Below, in pieces: positions 1 through 4,987 of a stretch of DNA of 5,222 nucleotides. Under the pieces are notes generated by a model, which saw only the letters and a list, made by a program, of their open reading frames with translations, was not told the origin of the DNA and made no database searches. The stretch comes from Oscillospiraceae bacterium (GTDB lineage: Bacteria; Bacillota; Clostridia; Oscillospirales; Oscillospiraceae). The stretch's first letter is position 1, and each line of letters starts with the position of its first letter. The position numbers and the translations under genes were made by a program. The stretch spans positions 1-5,222 of the forward strand of contig SVKT01000108.1 of NCBI GenBank assembly GCA_015068335.1, written 5' to 3'.

Positions 1-207
1 CCCGGCGGCGTGTGTTCCTTCGCCCTGCCGGAGAACGTAAAGACCTATCTGGACGTTTCCCTGCGGCGGTTTGAGACGGTGTTCCCCGCCGCCGGCAGCA
101 GCAACAGCGCCATCGAAATGACCTGCGAAGAAATGGAGAAGTATTCCTCCAACTTCGTGGAGTGGGTCGATGTGTGCAAGGGCTGGAGAGAAGACGAGAC
201 CGTTTGA
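1..207 (+). CDS. C-terminal end of an unrecognised protein (5' end outside window)
   Basis: An open frame runs in from the left edge, in frame from base 1, and stops at TGA 205-207, giving the last 68 residues of a longer protein. The codons look like those of its neighbours (GC-rich third positions), which supports real coding. The tail is soluble and mixed in charge, with no membrane segment. It has an aromatic stretch near the end (NFVEWVDVCKGW) and two cysteines in the final third. I do not recognise the family and assign no function. The stop lies 22 nt before the start of the metallophosphoesterase gene, with no terminator between, so the two are probably co-transcribed. The ATG at 10 is just an internal methionine codon or out-of-context start; the frame is open upstream of it. 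Confidence 0.75.
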   Translation, partial: PGGVCSFALPENVKTYLDVSLRRFETVFPAAGSSNSAIEMTCEEMEKYSSNFVEWVDVCKGWREDETV

Positions 208-229
208 TTCAAAGAAGGGAGGCGCTGCT

Positions 230-1321
230 ATGCTCAAATTCATCCATGCTGCGGATTTTCATCTGGACAGCGCCTTCGGCGCGCTGACGCCCCAGCAGGC
301 TGCCGCCCGCCGCCGTGAAAGCCGGGAACTGGTGGCCCAGTTGTCGAATTATGTAAACCGAACCGGCGCGCAGCTGGTACTGCTGGCGGGCGACCTGTTT
401 GACTCCGGCTCTGCCTTCCGGGAGACGAAGGAGCAGCTGGCAGAGGCGCTGGGGCAGATGGAGGCGCAGGTGTTTATCGCCCCCGGCAACCACGACTGGT
501 ACGGCCCGTCCTGGCAGACGGTGGCGTGGCCGGAAAACGTGCATATTTTCAGGACCGCCGAACTGGAAGCGGTGGGGCTGCCGGCGTGGAACGTCACCGT
601 TCATGGCGCGGCCTTCACCGGCACGGAGCAGGCGGAGAGCTTCCTTGCGGGCTTCGCTGCGCCCGCGGATGGCCGCGTCCACATCGGTCTGCTCCACGGA
701 GAGATCGACCCGGCGGAGAAGCGCTATGGGCCGGTGCGCCGTGAGGAGGCGGCTGCCAGCGGTCTGGATTATCTGGCCATGGGGCATATCCACAAGCGGA
801 CGGAGCCGCTGCGCTTTGGCAAAACGCTGTGCGCGTGGCCGGGCTGTCTGGAAGGCCGCGGCTTTGACGAACTGGGCGAGAAGGGCTTCTACGAGGGTGT
901 GATCGCCGATGACGGAAAAATCTCCCTGACCTTTGTGCCCTTCGCCCGGCGGCGGTATGAAATTTTGCAGGTGGACGTGACGGGCAAATCGCCCCGCGCC
1001 GCCATCGAGGAGGCGCTGCCCGCGGAGACCACGCGGCACCTCTACCGCATCCTGCTCACCGGCGAGACCGGGGAGAGCGGCGTGGACACCGCCGCCTTGC
1101 AGGAGACGCTGGCAGACCGGTTCTTTGCGCTGGAGATCCGCGACCACACCCGCATCGCGGAGGACATCTGGGCGCGGGCGGCGGAGGACTCCCTGCGGGG
1201 CGAATTCCTGCGGGAGCTGCGCGGACGCTGGCAGGCGGCCGCCACCGAGGAGGAGCGGGAGACCATCACCCGCGCCGTCCGGTTTGGACTGGCAGCGCTG
1301 GATCACAGAGATCTGGTCTGA
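230..1321 (+). CDS. YhaO/SbcD-like metallophosphoesterase (putative DNA repair exonuclease)
   Basis: This 363-residue protein has the full calcineurin-like phosphoesterase motif set in order: AADFH (D9, H11), LAGDLFD (D55), PGNHD (N87, H88), LLHGE (H156) and GHIHK (H186, H188). These residues are expected to bind two metal ions, usually Mn2+ in this family, and hydrolyse phosphodiester bonds. The N-terminal HAADFHLD and the helical C-terminal tail resemble the YhaO/SbcD/Mre11 DNA nuclease branch, and the length is a little short for it. The start is ATG 230, preceded by GGGAGG at 217-222. An in-frame upstream start at 170 lies inside the previous gene and adds 20 unconserved-looking residues, so I rejected it. 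YhaO and SbcD normally work with an SMC-like ATPase (YhaN or SbcC). None follows here: a terminator comes right after the stop. The family call is firm; the DNA repair role is inferred from the family. Confidence 0.9.
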   Translation: MLKFIHAADFHLDSAFGALTPQQAAARRRESRELVAQLSNYVNRTGAQLVLLAGDLFDSGSAFRETKEQLAEALGQMEAQVFIAPGNHDWYGPSWQTVAWPENVHIFRTAELEAVGLPAWNVTVHGAAFTGTEQAESFLAGFAAPADGRVHIGLLHGEIDPAEKRYGPVRREEAAASGLDYLAMGHIHKRTEPLRFGKTLCAWPGCLEGRGFDELGEKGFYEGVIADDGKISLTFVPFARRRYEILQVDVTGKSPRAAIEEALPAETTRHLYRILLTGETGESGVDTAALQETLADRFFALEIRDHTRIAEDIWARAAEDSLRGEFLRELRGRWQAAATEEERETITRAVRFGLAALDHRDLV

Positions 1322-1336
1322 CGAAAAAATACAGAA

Positions 1337-1375
1337 AAACGACCCGAAGGCTTGGCTCCTTCGGGTCGTTTCTTG
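1337..1375. terminator. Bidirectional rho-independent terminator
   Basis: A perfect 14-bp stem (1337-1350 with 1358-1371, core ACGACCCGAAGG) encloses a 7-nt loop, with TTTCTT on the plus-strand side. The other flank is A-rich (1322-1339), so the minus-strand transcript also ends in a U-rich tract. It lies between the convergent metallophosphoesterase and acetyltransferase genes and can serve both. Confidence 0.9.
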
Positions 1376-1380
1376 TTGCG

Positions 1381-1893
1381 TTACAGGATGTGTTCAAAGG
1401 CCACGCGGGGGTTTCCGTCCTCGCAGCCGCCCCGCAGGGTGATGATGCCGCAGCGCCGGAAGCCGGCCTTTTTCAGGGCGCTCTGCATGGGGAGATTGCC
1501 CTCGTGGGTGTCGATGCGGACGGAGGCGCATCCCAGCGCCCGGGCCATCTCAAAGCCCTTTTGGAACATCTGCCCCGCCACGCCCTTTCCCTTGCTGGCG
1601 TCGGACACGCAGACCCGGTGGATGGCGGCGTAGGGTGCGTCGGAGAGCCACGCGCCGTCGATCTCGTGGTAGGACGGGTCCGGTGTGGTCTGAAAGAGGA
1701 AGGCGCCCAGGATCTCATCCTGTTCCACGGCCATCCAGATCCGCCCGGCGGCGATGTCCGTTATCCAATCCTCCCGGGAGGGATAGCCCCGCTGCCACTG
1801 ATCCAGACCCAGCCGCCGCAGCTGTGCTTTGGCTTCTTCGGTAATGCGCCAGAGCGCGCCCAGATGCTCCGCCTGCGCAAGTTTGAATTCCAT
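1381..1893 (-). CDS. GNAT family N-acetyltransferase
   Basis: The protein has 170 residues, a normal length for a single GNAT domain that moves an acetyl group from acetyl-CoA to an amine. The acceptor substrate cannot be read from the sequence. The acetyl-CoA loop is at about residues 93-106: RVCVSDASKGKGVA, matching the R/Q-x-x-G-x-G/A signature, followed by an amphipathic helix. Next come RIDTHEGNLPMQSALKKAGF (125-144), the family's usual strand beta-5, N-x-x-M/A and K-x-G-F pattern. The start at 1893 is chosen because AAGGAG lies 7 nt upstream. A longer version starting at 1935 would begin inside the promoter -10 box and is rejected. The gene has its own promoter and converges on the metallophosphoesterase gene. 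Confidence 0.92.
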   Translation of the reverse strand: MEFKLAQAEHLGALWRITEEAKAQLRRLGLDQWQRGYPSREDWITDIAAGRIWMAVEQDEILGAFLFQTTPDPSYHEIDGAWLSDAPYAAIHRVCVSDASKGKGVAGQMFQKGFEMARALGCASVRIDTHEGNLPMQSALKKAGFRRCGIITLRGGCEDGNPRVAFEHIL

Positions 1894-1933
1894 AGAGATG
1901 CTCCTTACTTGTTTTCGACTGTGTTTTCGCTCC

Positions 1934-1962
1934 ATTATAGCGGAAAGCGCGGGCGTTGTAAA
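1934..1962 (-). promoter_or_regulatory. Sigma-A-type promoter of the acetyltransferase gene
   Basis: Read on the minus strand, a -35 TTTACA (1957-1962) and a perfect -10 TATAAT (1934-1939) are separated by exactly 17 bp. Transcription should start near 1927, giving a leader of about 34 nt that carries the AAGGAG site. This is the best promoter match in the window along with the T-box promoter. Confidence 0.85.
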
Positions 1963-1966
1963 CGCC
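1952..1966. promoter_or_regulatory. Perfect 15-bp palindrome over the -35 box, possible operator
   Basis: GGCGTT-GTA-AACGCC has two perfect 6-bp arms around a 3-bp centre. It covers the whole -35 hexamer of the acetyltransferase promoter. It lies upstream of the expected transcription start and is therefore not part of that mRNA, so a protein-binding site is more likely than an RNA hairpin. No cognate regulator is identified. Confidence 0.5.
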
Positions 1967-1978
1967 GGGGAAAAAGAA

Positions 1979-2001
1979 AAGACCTGCGGAAAGCAGGTCT
2001 T
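1979..2001 (-). terminator. Rho-independent terminator of the ribbon-helix-helix gene
   Basis: A 9-bp stem, AAGACCTGC (1979-1987) with GCAGGTCTT (1993-2001), has a 5-nt loop. On the minus strand it is followed by TTCTTTTT. The stem overlaps the stop codon of the RHH gene (2000-2002). It separates that gene from the acetyltransferase promoter just downstream, so the two minus-strand genes are probably separate units. Confidence 0.8.
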
Positions 2002-2161
2002 ACTTTTTTGCGTCCAGATTGCGGAGATAGTCCCGCAAAATCAGGTTGATGCAGGAGGACAGCGGGCGGTCATCCTCCTCGGCAAGAGTGCGGAGCCGTT
2101 CTACAATATCGTTGTCCAAAGACAGACTTACATTTACTTTTTTCGGCTTCATTGGCTTCAT
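2000..2161 (-). CDS. Small ribbon-helix-helix (CopG/Arc-type) DNA-binding protein
   Basis: This 53-residue protein fits the RHH fold. A short beta-strand at residues 8-15 (KVNVSLSL) has alternating inward hydrophobic and outward polar side chains (N10, S12, S14 as likely base contacts). Helix A follows at 16-30 (DNDIVERLRTLAEED), then a turn at RP and helix B at 34-49 (LSSCINLILRDYLRNL). RHH proteins dimerise and place the paired strands in the major groove; many are autoregulating repressors or antitoxins. The start is ATG 2161, with GGGGTGA (2166-2172) 4 nt upstream. A longer version from a TTG at 2191 would read through that ribosome binding site and is rejected. No toxin-like gene is adjacent on the same strand. 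The divergent neighbour and the repeats between them suggest a local regulator (inference). Confidence 0.85.
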   Translation of the reverse strand: MKPMKPKKVNVSLSLDNDIVERLRTLAEEDDRPLSSCINLILRDYLRNLDAKK

Positions 2162-2194
2162 TTCATCACCCCGCAACAATTTCAAGCACAATTT

Positions 2195-2223
2195 ATCATA
2201 TTTTGTGAAAAAATGTTGATTAC
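2195..2223 (-). promoter_or_regulatory. Weak candidate promoter of the ribbon-helix-helix gene
   Basis: On the minus strand a -10-like TATGAT lies at 2195-2200, about 34 bp upstream of the ATG. At 17-bp spacing the -35 position (2218-2223) reads GTAATC, a poor match. The first CTAnTA heptamer abuts this position. The call rests on the -10 box and location only. Confidence 0.35.
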
Positions 2224-2244
2224 TATTAGAAACTAGTATAAACT
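2216..2244 (+). promoter_or_regulatory. Candidate promoter of the 71-residue gene
   Basis: A -35-like TTGATT (2216-2221) is followed either by TAAACT (2239-2244, 17-bp spacing) or by TATAAA (2237-2242, 15-bp spacing). All three CTAnTA heptamers lie between or over these boxes, so a protein bound there would be expected to block RNA polymerase. The exact -10 box is uncertain. Confidence 0.4.
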
Positions 2245-2249
2245 AATAG
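2223..2249. repeat. Three CTAnTA(G/T) heptamers at 10-bp spacing, probable operator
   Basis: The heptamers CTATTAG (2223-2229), CTAGTAT (2233-2239) and CTAATAG (2243-2249) begin exactly 10 bp apart, about one helical turn, so all face the same side of the DNA. Each is close to the self-complementary form CTAnTAG, and the outer two are exact reverse complements of each other, making the array an inverted repeat overall. It sits in the AT-rich space between the divergent RHH gene and the 71-residue gene. RHH proteins typically bind short repeats in phased arrays, so this is a good candidate site for the adjacent RHH protein (inference). Confidence 0.6.
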
Positions 2250-2269
2250 CCTATGTGGGGGTGAAGAAT

Positions 2270-2485
2270 ATGAAAAAAATCAACGAAATGGAAGATATGG
2301 ACGTTTTAAAACAGATGTACGCCACCCTCTGCGGCGGCATGGACGATGCGCTGACGCTGCTGGAGCAGGGAAACGTCTGGGACGCCAAAAAGACCCTCCT
2401 GCGCTCGCTGGAAACAGCGGAGGAGCTTTACATAGACGGAATGTCCGCCGTGGATGAGCTGGCCCACTTAAGGGAATTTTCTTGA
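2270..2485 (+). CDS. Small acidic helical protein of unknown function
   Basis: The gene encodes 71 residues starting at ATG 2270, with GGGGGTGA (2257-2264) 5 nt upstream. A GTG at 2255 in the same frame lies ahead of the ribosome binding site and is rejected. The sequence looks almost wholly alpha-helical, with likely helices around residues 8-32 and 36-66 separated by a Q-G-N turn. It is acidic overall, with one cysteine (C21) and no signal peptide or membrane segment. I recognise no family. Its start region faces the RHH gene across the heptamer array, which suggests control by that protein. Its stop codon (2483-2485) overlaps the -35 box of the downstream T-box promoter, so read-through into the cysE leader is possible. 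Confidence 0.75.
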   Translation: MKKINEMEDMDVLKQMYATLCGGMDDALTLLEQGNVWDAKKTLLRSLETAEELYIDGMSAVDELAHLREFS

Positions 2486-2510
2486 CACCCTCTGCAATTC
2501 CTGATAATAT
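2482..2510 (+). promoter_or_regulatory. Sigma-A promoter of the T-box-cysE-cysS operon
   Basis: A consensus -35 TTGACA (2482-2487) is followed 17 bp later by TAATAT (2505-2510). Transcription should start near 2517, just before the T-box stem I. The -35 box overlaps the stop codon of the preceding small gene. Confidence 0.82.
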
Positions 2511-2516
2511 ACTATG

Positions 2517-2745
2517 GTAATTTCATAGCGTGATGATCGGGAAGAGTAACAGCTCACCCAACGGACAGAGAGGGCGCGTCACCGGCTGCAAGCGCGCCTG
2601 CGTCGGAAGCTGCGAAGTGCGCCCGGGAGCGCGGGGGATGTGGAAGCCCTCCGTCCGGCCTGCGTCAAGGGCCTCCTTGAGTGATAAAAGAGAGTGGAAC
2701 CGCGATTCGTCGCCTCTCGTACTTTTGGTACGAGGGGATTTTTTT
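2517..2745 (+). promoter_or_regulatory. tRNA-Cys T-box riboswitch leader
   Basis: All core T-box parts can be placed. Stem I spans about 2528-2632, with a kink-turn made by GCG-TGATGA-TCGGG (2528-2541) against CCCGG-GAG-CGC (2622-2632). The specifier loop has AGTA on the 5' side (2544-2547) and GAAGTGC on the 3' side; TGC (2618-2620) is the specifier codon for cysteine. CAGCT (2550-2554) pairs with AGCTG (2608-2612) above it. The apical hairpin GGCGCG (2573-2578) with CGCGCC (2593-2598) carries a GNTG-type loop (GCTG, 2585-2588). Stem III is about 2642-2676. The antiterminator is GAGAG (2690-2694) with CTCTC (2714-2718), plus GCGA-TTCG-TCGC (2702-2713), with the T-box bulge TGGAACC between. 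TGGA (2695-2698) pairs with the UCCA end of an uncharged tRNA with discriminator U, as tRNA-Cys has. Specifier, acceptor pairing and downstream genes all agree on cysteine. Confidence 0.95.
2713..2745 (+). terminator. T-box attenuator (rho-independent terminator)
   Basis: A 10-bp stem, CCTCTCGTAC (2713-2722) with GTACGAGGGG (2728-2737) including one U-G pair, is followed by A and seven T. Its left arm includes CTCTC (2714-2718), which is also the right arm of the antiterminator, so the two folds exclude each other. It should form when tRNA-Cys is charged and stop transcription before cysE. Confidence 0.93.
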
Positions 2746-2774
2746 ATCCCCTGTACCGACACAAGGAGTTTTTT

Positions 2775-3464
2775 ATGAAAAAGCAATCTCAACTGGGCGA
2801 ACTGTTGTCCGCCTATCAGCGCCGCGACCCGGCGGCGCGCAGCAAAGTGGAGATCTTTCTCCTCTATCCCGGCGTCCACGCCGTGCTGTATCATCGCATG
2901 GCACACTGGTGCCACAAACACAATCTGAAATTTCTCGCCCGCTGCATCTCCCAGTGGAGCCGCTTCTGGACGGGGATCGAGATCCACCCCGGCGCCACCA
3001 TCGGCCGCCGTCTGGTCATCGACCACGGCATGGGCATCGTCATCGGCGAAACGGCGGAGATTGGCGACGACTGCCTGATCTACCACGGCGTCACCCTGGG
3101 CGGTACCGGTAAAGATCAGGGCAAGCGCCACCCCACCATCGGAAACAACGTGATGATCTCCAGCGGCGCCAAGGTGCTGGGCCCCTTCAAGGTGGGCGAC
3201 AACGCCCGCATCGCCTCCAACGCCGTGGTGCTGCGGGAAGTGCCCGAGGATGCCACCGCCGTGGGCATCCCGGCGCAGATCGTCCGCATTGCAGGCAAGA
3301 CCACCCACTACGCCGACGATGTGGATCAGATCAACGTGAAAGACCCCGTGCTGGAACGGCTGGCGGCGGTTTCCTCCCGGCTGGAGCTGGTGGAAAAGCT
3401 GCTGGATGAGCATTATATGAAAAACAACGGGCAGAGCAAGCCCTCTGCCGAAGTGGAAGAATAA
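2775..3464 (+). CDS. cysE: Serine O-acetyltransferase
   Basis: CysE transfers acetyl from acetyl-CoA to L-serine, giving O-acetylserine, the substrate of cysteine synthase. The protein has 229 residues, near the short Gram-positive form and shorter than the E. coli enzyme. An N-terminal helical part (about 1-65) precedes a left-handed beta-helix of hexapeptide repeats (about 68-170). Key residues align with E. coli: E69 at the D143 position (GIEIHPGATIG), H84 at H158 (IDHGMG) and H119 at H193 (KRHPTIG). The strong signature GVTLGGTGK is at 105-113. The C-terminal tail (about 190-214) looks like a short coiled coil. The start is ATG 2775, with AAGGAG (2763-2768) 6 nt upstream; an in-frame GTG at 2694 lies inside the T-box and is rejected. 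The gene is controlled by the T-box leader and lies 12 nt before cysS. Confidence 0.97.
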   Translation: MKKQSQLGELLSAYQRRDPAARSKVEIFLLYPGVHAVLYHRMAHWCHKHNLKFLARCISQWSRFWTGIEIHPGATIGRRLVIDHGMGIVIGETAEIGDDCLIYHGVTLGGTGKDQGKRHPTIGNNVMISSGAKVLGPFKVGDNARIASNAVVLREVPEDATAVGIPAQIVRIAGKTTHYADDVDQINVKDPVLERLAAVSSRLELVEKLLDEHYMKNNGQSKPSAEVEE

Positions 3465-3476
3465 AGGAGAAGGATT

Positions 3477-4922
3477 ATGTATCTGTACAACTCTGCTACC
3501 CATAAGAAGGAAGAATTCCAGACCCATACCCCCGGCCGTGTGGAGATGTATACCTGCGGCCCCACCGTGTATCACTTCGCCCACATCGGCAACCTGCGCT
3601 CCTATATCATGGAGGATGTGCTGGAAAAGTTTCTGCGCTATTCCGGCTATGACGTCAACCGCGTCATGAATATCACCGACGTGGGGCATCTGACGAGCGA
3701 CGCCGACGAGGGCGAGGACAAGATGCTCAAGGGCGCCAAGCGCGAGAACAAGACCGTCATGGACATCGCCAAGTTCTACACCGACGCCTTCTTCGCCGAC
3801 TGCGCCAAGCTGAACATCAAGACCCCCGACGTGGTGGAGCCTGCCACCAACTGCATCGACAACTATATCAATATCGTCTCCCGCCTGGTGGAGACCGAAC
3901 GTGCCTACGTGGCCGGCGGCAACGTGTATTTCGACACCTCCAAGCTGGATCGCTACTATGTCTTCAACGATCACAACGAGGAAGACCTGGCCGTGGGCGT
4001 CCGCGAGGGCGTGGAGGAGGACACCAACAAGCGCAACAAGAACGACTTCGTGCTGTGGTTCACCAAGTCCAAGTTCGAGGATCAGGCCCTGAAGTGGGAC
4101 TCCCCCTGGGGCGTGGGCTATCCCGGCTGGCACATTGAGTGCACCGGCATCTCCCTCAAGCACAACGGCGAGTATCTGGACCTGCACTGCGGCGGCGTGG
4201 ATAACGCCTTCCCCCACCACACCAACGAGATCGCCCAGTCCGAGGCGTTTCTGGGTCATCCCTGGTGCAAGCAGTGGTTCCACGTGGCGCACCTGAACAC
4301 CAACGACGGCAAGATGAGCAAGTCCAAGGGCGAGTTCCTCACCGTCTCCCTGCTGGAGGAGAAGGGCTACGATCCCATCGCCTACCGCTGGTTCTGCCTG
4401 CAGAGCCACTACCGCAAGGCGCTGGTGTTCACCTGGGAGAATCTGGACAACGCCGTGGCCGCCTTTAATAAGCTCGTCGCCCGCATTGCCACCCTCAAGG
4501 AAGAGGGCGAAGTGGAGCAGGAGATTTTTGACCAGTACAAGGCCAAGTTCCTCCAGCAGATGGGCAACGACCTGAACACCTCTATGGGCGTCACCGCCAT
4601 CTTCGACGTGCTCAAGGCACAGACCACCGACGCCACCAAGCTGGCGCTGATCGCCGACTTTGACAAGGTGCTGAGCCTGAACCTCATCGAAAAGGCCGCC
4701 GCCAAGCGCGCAGAGCTCTCCGCCCAGCAGACCGCCAAGACCGAGAGCGGCTATACCGTCACCGGCGAGGGCGATCCCGCCATCGACGCACTGGTCATGG
4801 CCCGCTACGAGGCCAAGCGTGCCAAGAACTTCGCCGAGGCCGACCGCATCCGCGACGAGCTGAAGGCGCAGGGCATCGAGATCGTGGATACCAAGGACGG
4901 CGCCACCTGGAAGCGCGCATAA
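3477..4922 (+). CDS. cysS: Cysteinyl-tRNA synthetase
   Basis: This class I enzyme attaches cysteine to tRNA-Cys using ATP. At 481 residues it is complete and slightly longer than the E. coli enzyme. The HIGH-type motif is HIGN at 36-39 and the second ATP loop is KMSKS at 279-283. The zinc site that recognises cysteine is intact: C27 (TCGPT), C222 (ECTG), H247 and E251, with the same C-to-H (25) and C-to-E (29) spacing as E. coli. The C-terminal end carries the family's AKNFAEADRIRDELKAQGI segment (449-467) and the DTKDGATWKR finish. The ribosome binding site AAAGGAG (3463-3469) overlaps the cysE stop codon, indicating tight operon coupling. Codons are strongly C-ending, as expected for a well-expressed gene. 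Confidence 0.98.
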   Translation: MYLYNSATHKKEEFQTHTPGRVEMYTCGPTVYHFAHIGNLRSYIMEDVLEKFLRYSGYDVNRVMNITDVGHLTSDADEGEDKMLKGAKRENKTVMDIAKFYTDAFFADCAKLNIKTPDVVEPATNCIDNYINIVSRLVETERAYVAGGNVYFDTSKLDRYYVFNDHNEEDLAVGVREGVEEDTNKRNKNDFVLWFTKSKFEDQALKWDSPWGVGYPGWHIECTGISLKHNGEYLDLHCGGVDNAFPHHTNEIAQSEAFLGHPWCKQWFHVAHLNTNDGKMSKSKGEFLTVSLLEEKGYDPIAYRWFCLQSHYRKALVFTWENLDNAVAAFNKLVARIATLKEEGEVEQEIFDQYKAKFLQQMGNDLNTSMGVTAIFDVLKAQTTDATKLALIADFDKVLSLNLIEKAAAKRAELSAQQTAKTESGYTVTGEGDPAIDALVMARYEAKRAKNFAEADRIRDELKAQGIEIVDTKDGATWKRA

Positions 4923-4942
4923 ACCCGAAAGAAGAACAGAAG

Positions 4943-4975
4943 AAAAGGAGATCGCCAACGGCGATCTCCTTTTTT
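4943..4975. terminator. Rho-independent terminator after cysS, probably bidirectional
   Basis: A perfect 10-bp core stem, GGAGATCGCC (4947-4956) with GGCGATCTCC (4960-4969), has a 3-nt loop and can extend by four A-T pairs. A six-T run (4970-4975) follows on the plus strand. On the minus strand the stem is followed by TTTTCTTC, so it can also end the convergent gene that stops at 4988. Confidence 0.92.
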
Positions 4976-4987
4976 ATACGGATCAGG

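Noticed and set aside
209..1306. A 365-codon open frame on the minus strand opposite the metallophosphoesterase
   Set aside because: It is a shadow of the real gene: no family motifs, and composition rich in R, Q and G typical of antisense translation.
1390..2049. A 219-codon plus-strand frame over the acetyltransferase and RHH genes
   Set aside because: It runs antisense to the GNAT gene and through its promoter and a terminator, and has no ribosome binding site.
2000..2161. RHH protein as the antitoxin of a classical same-strand toxin-antitoxin operon
   Set aside because: No toxin gene lies beside it on the minus strand: a terminator follows, and the next gene is a GNAT enzyme with its own promoter. 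GNAT toxins pair with RHH antitoxins in some systems, but those are usually co-transcribed, and this one has its own strong promoter.
2611..2613. Alternative TGC as the T-box specifier
   Set aside because: The first two bases, TG, pair in the stem CAGCT/AGCTG; the TGC at 2618-2620 lies in the unpaired specifier loop after GAAG. Both would specify cysteine.
2694..2774. N-terminal extension of cysE from a GTG
   Set aside because: The extension would be translated from within the T-box bulge and terminator; ATG 2775 has a good ribosome binding site and fits the family length.
2523..4958. An 811-codon open frame on the minus strand across cysE and cysS
   Set aside because: It lies antisense to two well-identified genes and through the T-box, and its protein is a low-complexity mix rich in G, V, L, H and A. 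It is a by-product of GC-rich, C-ending codons.
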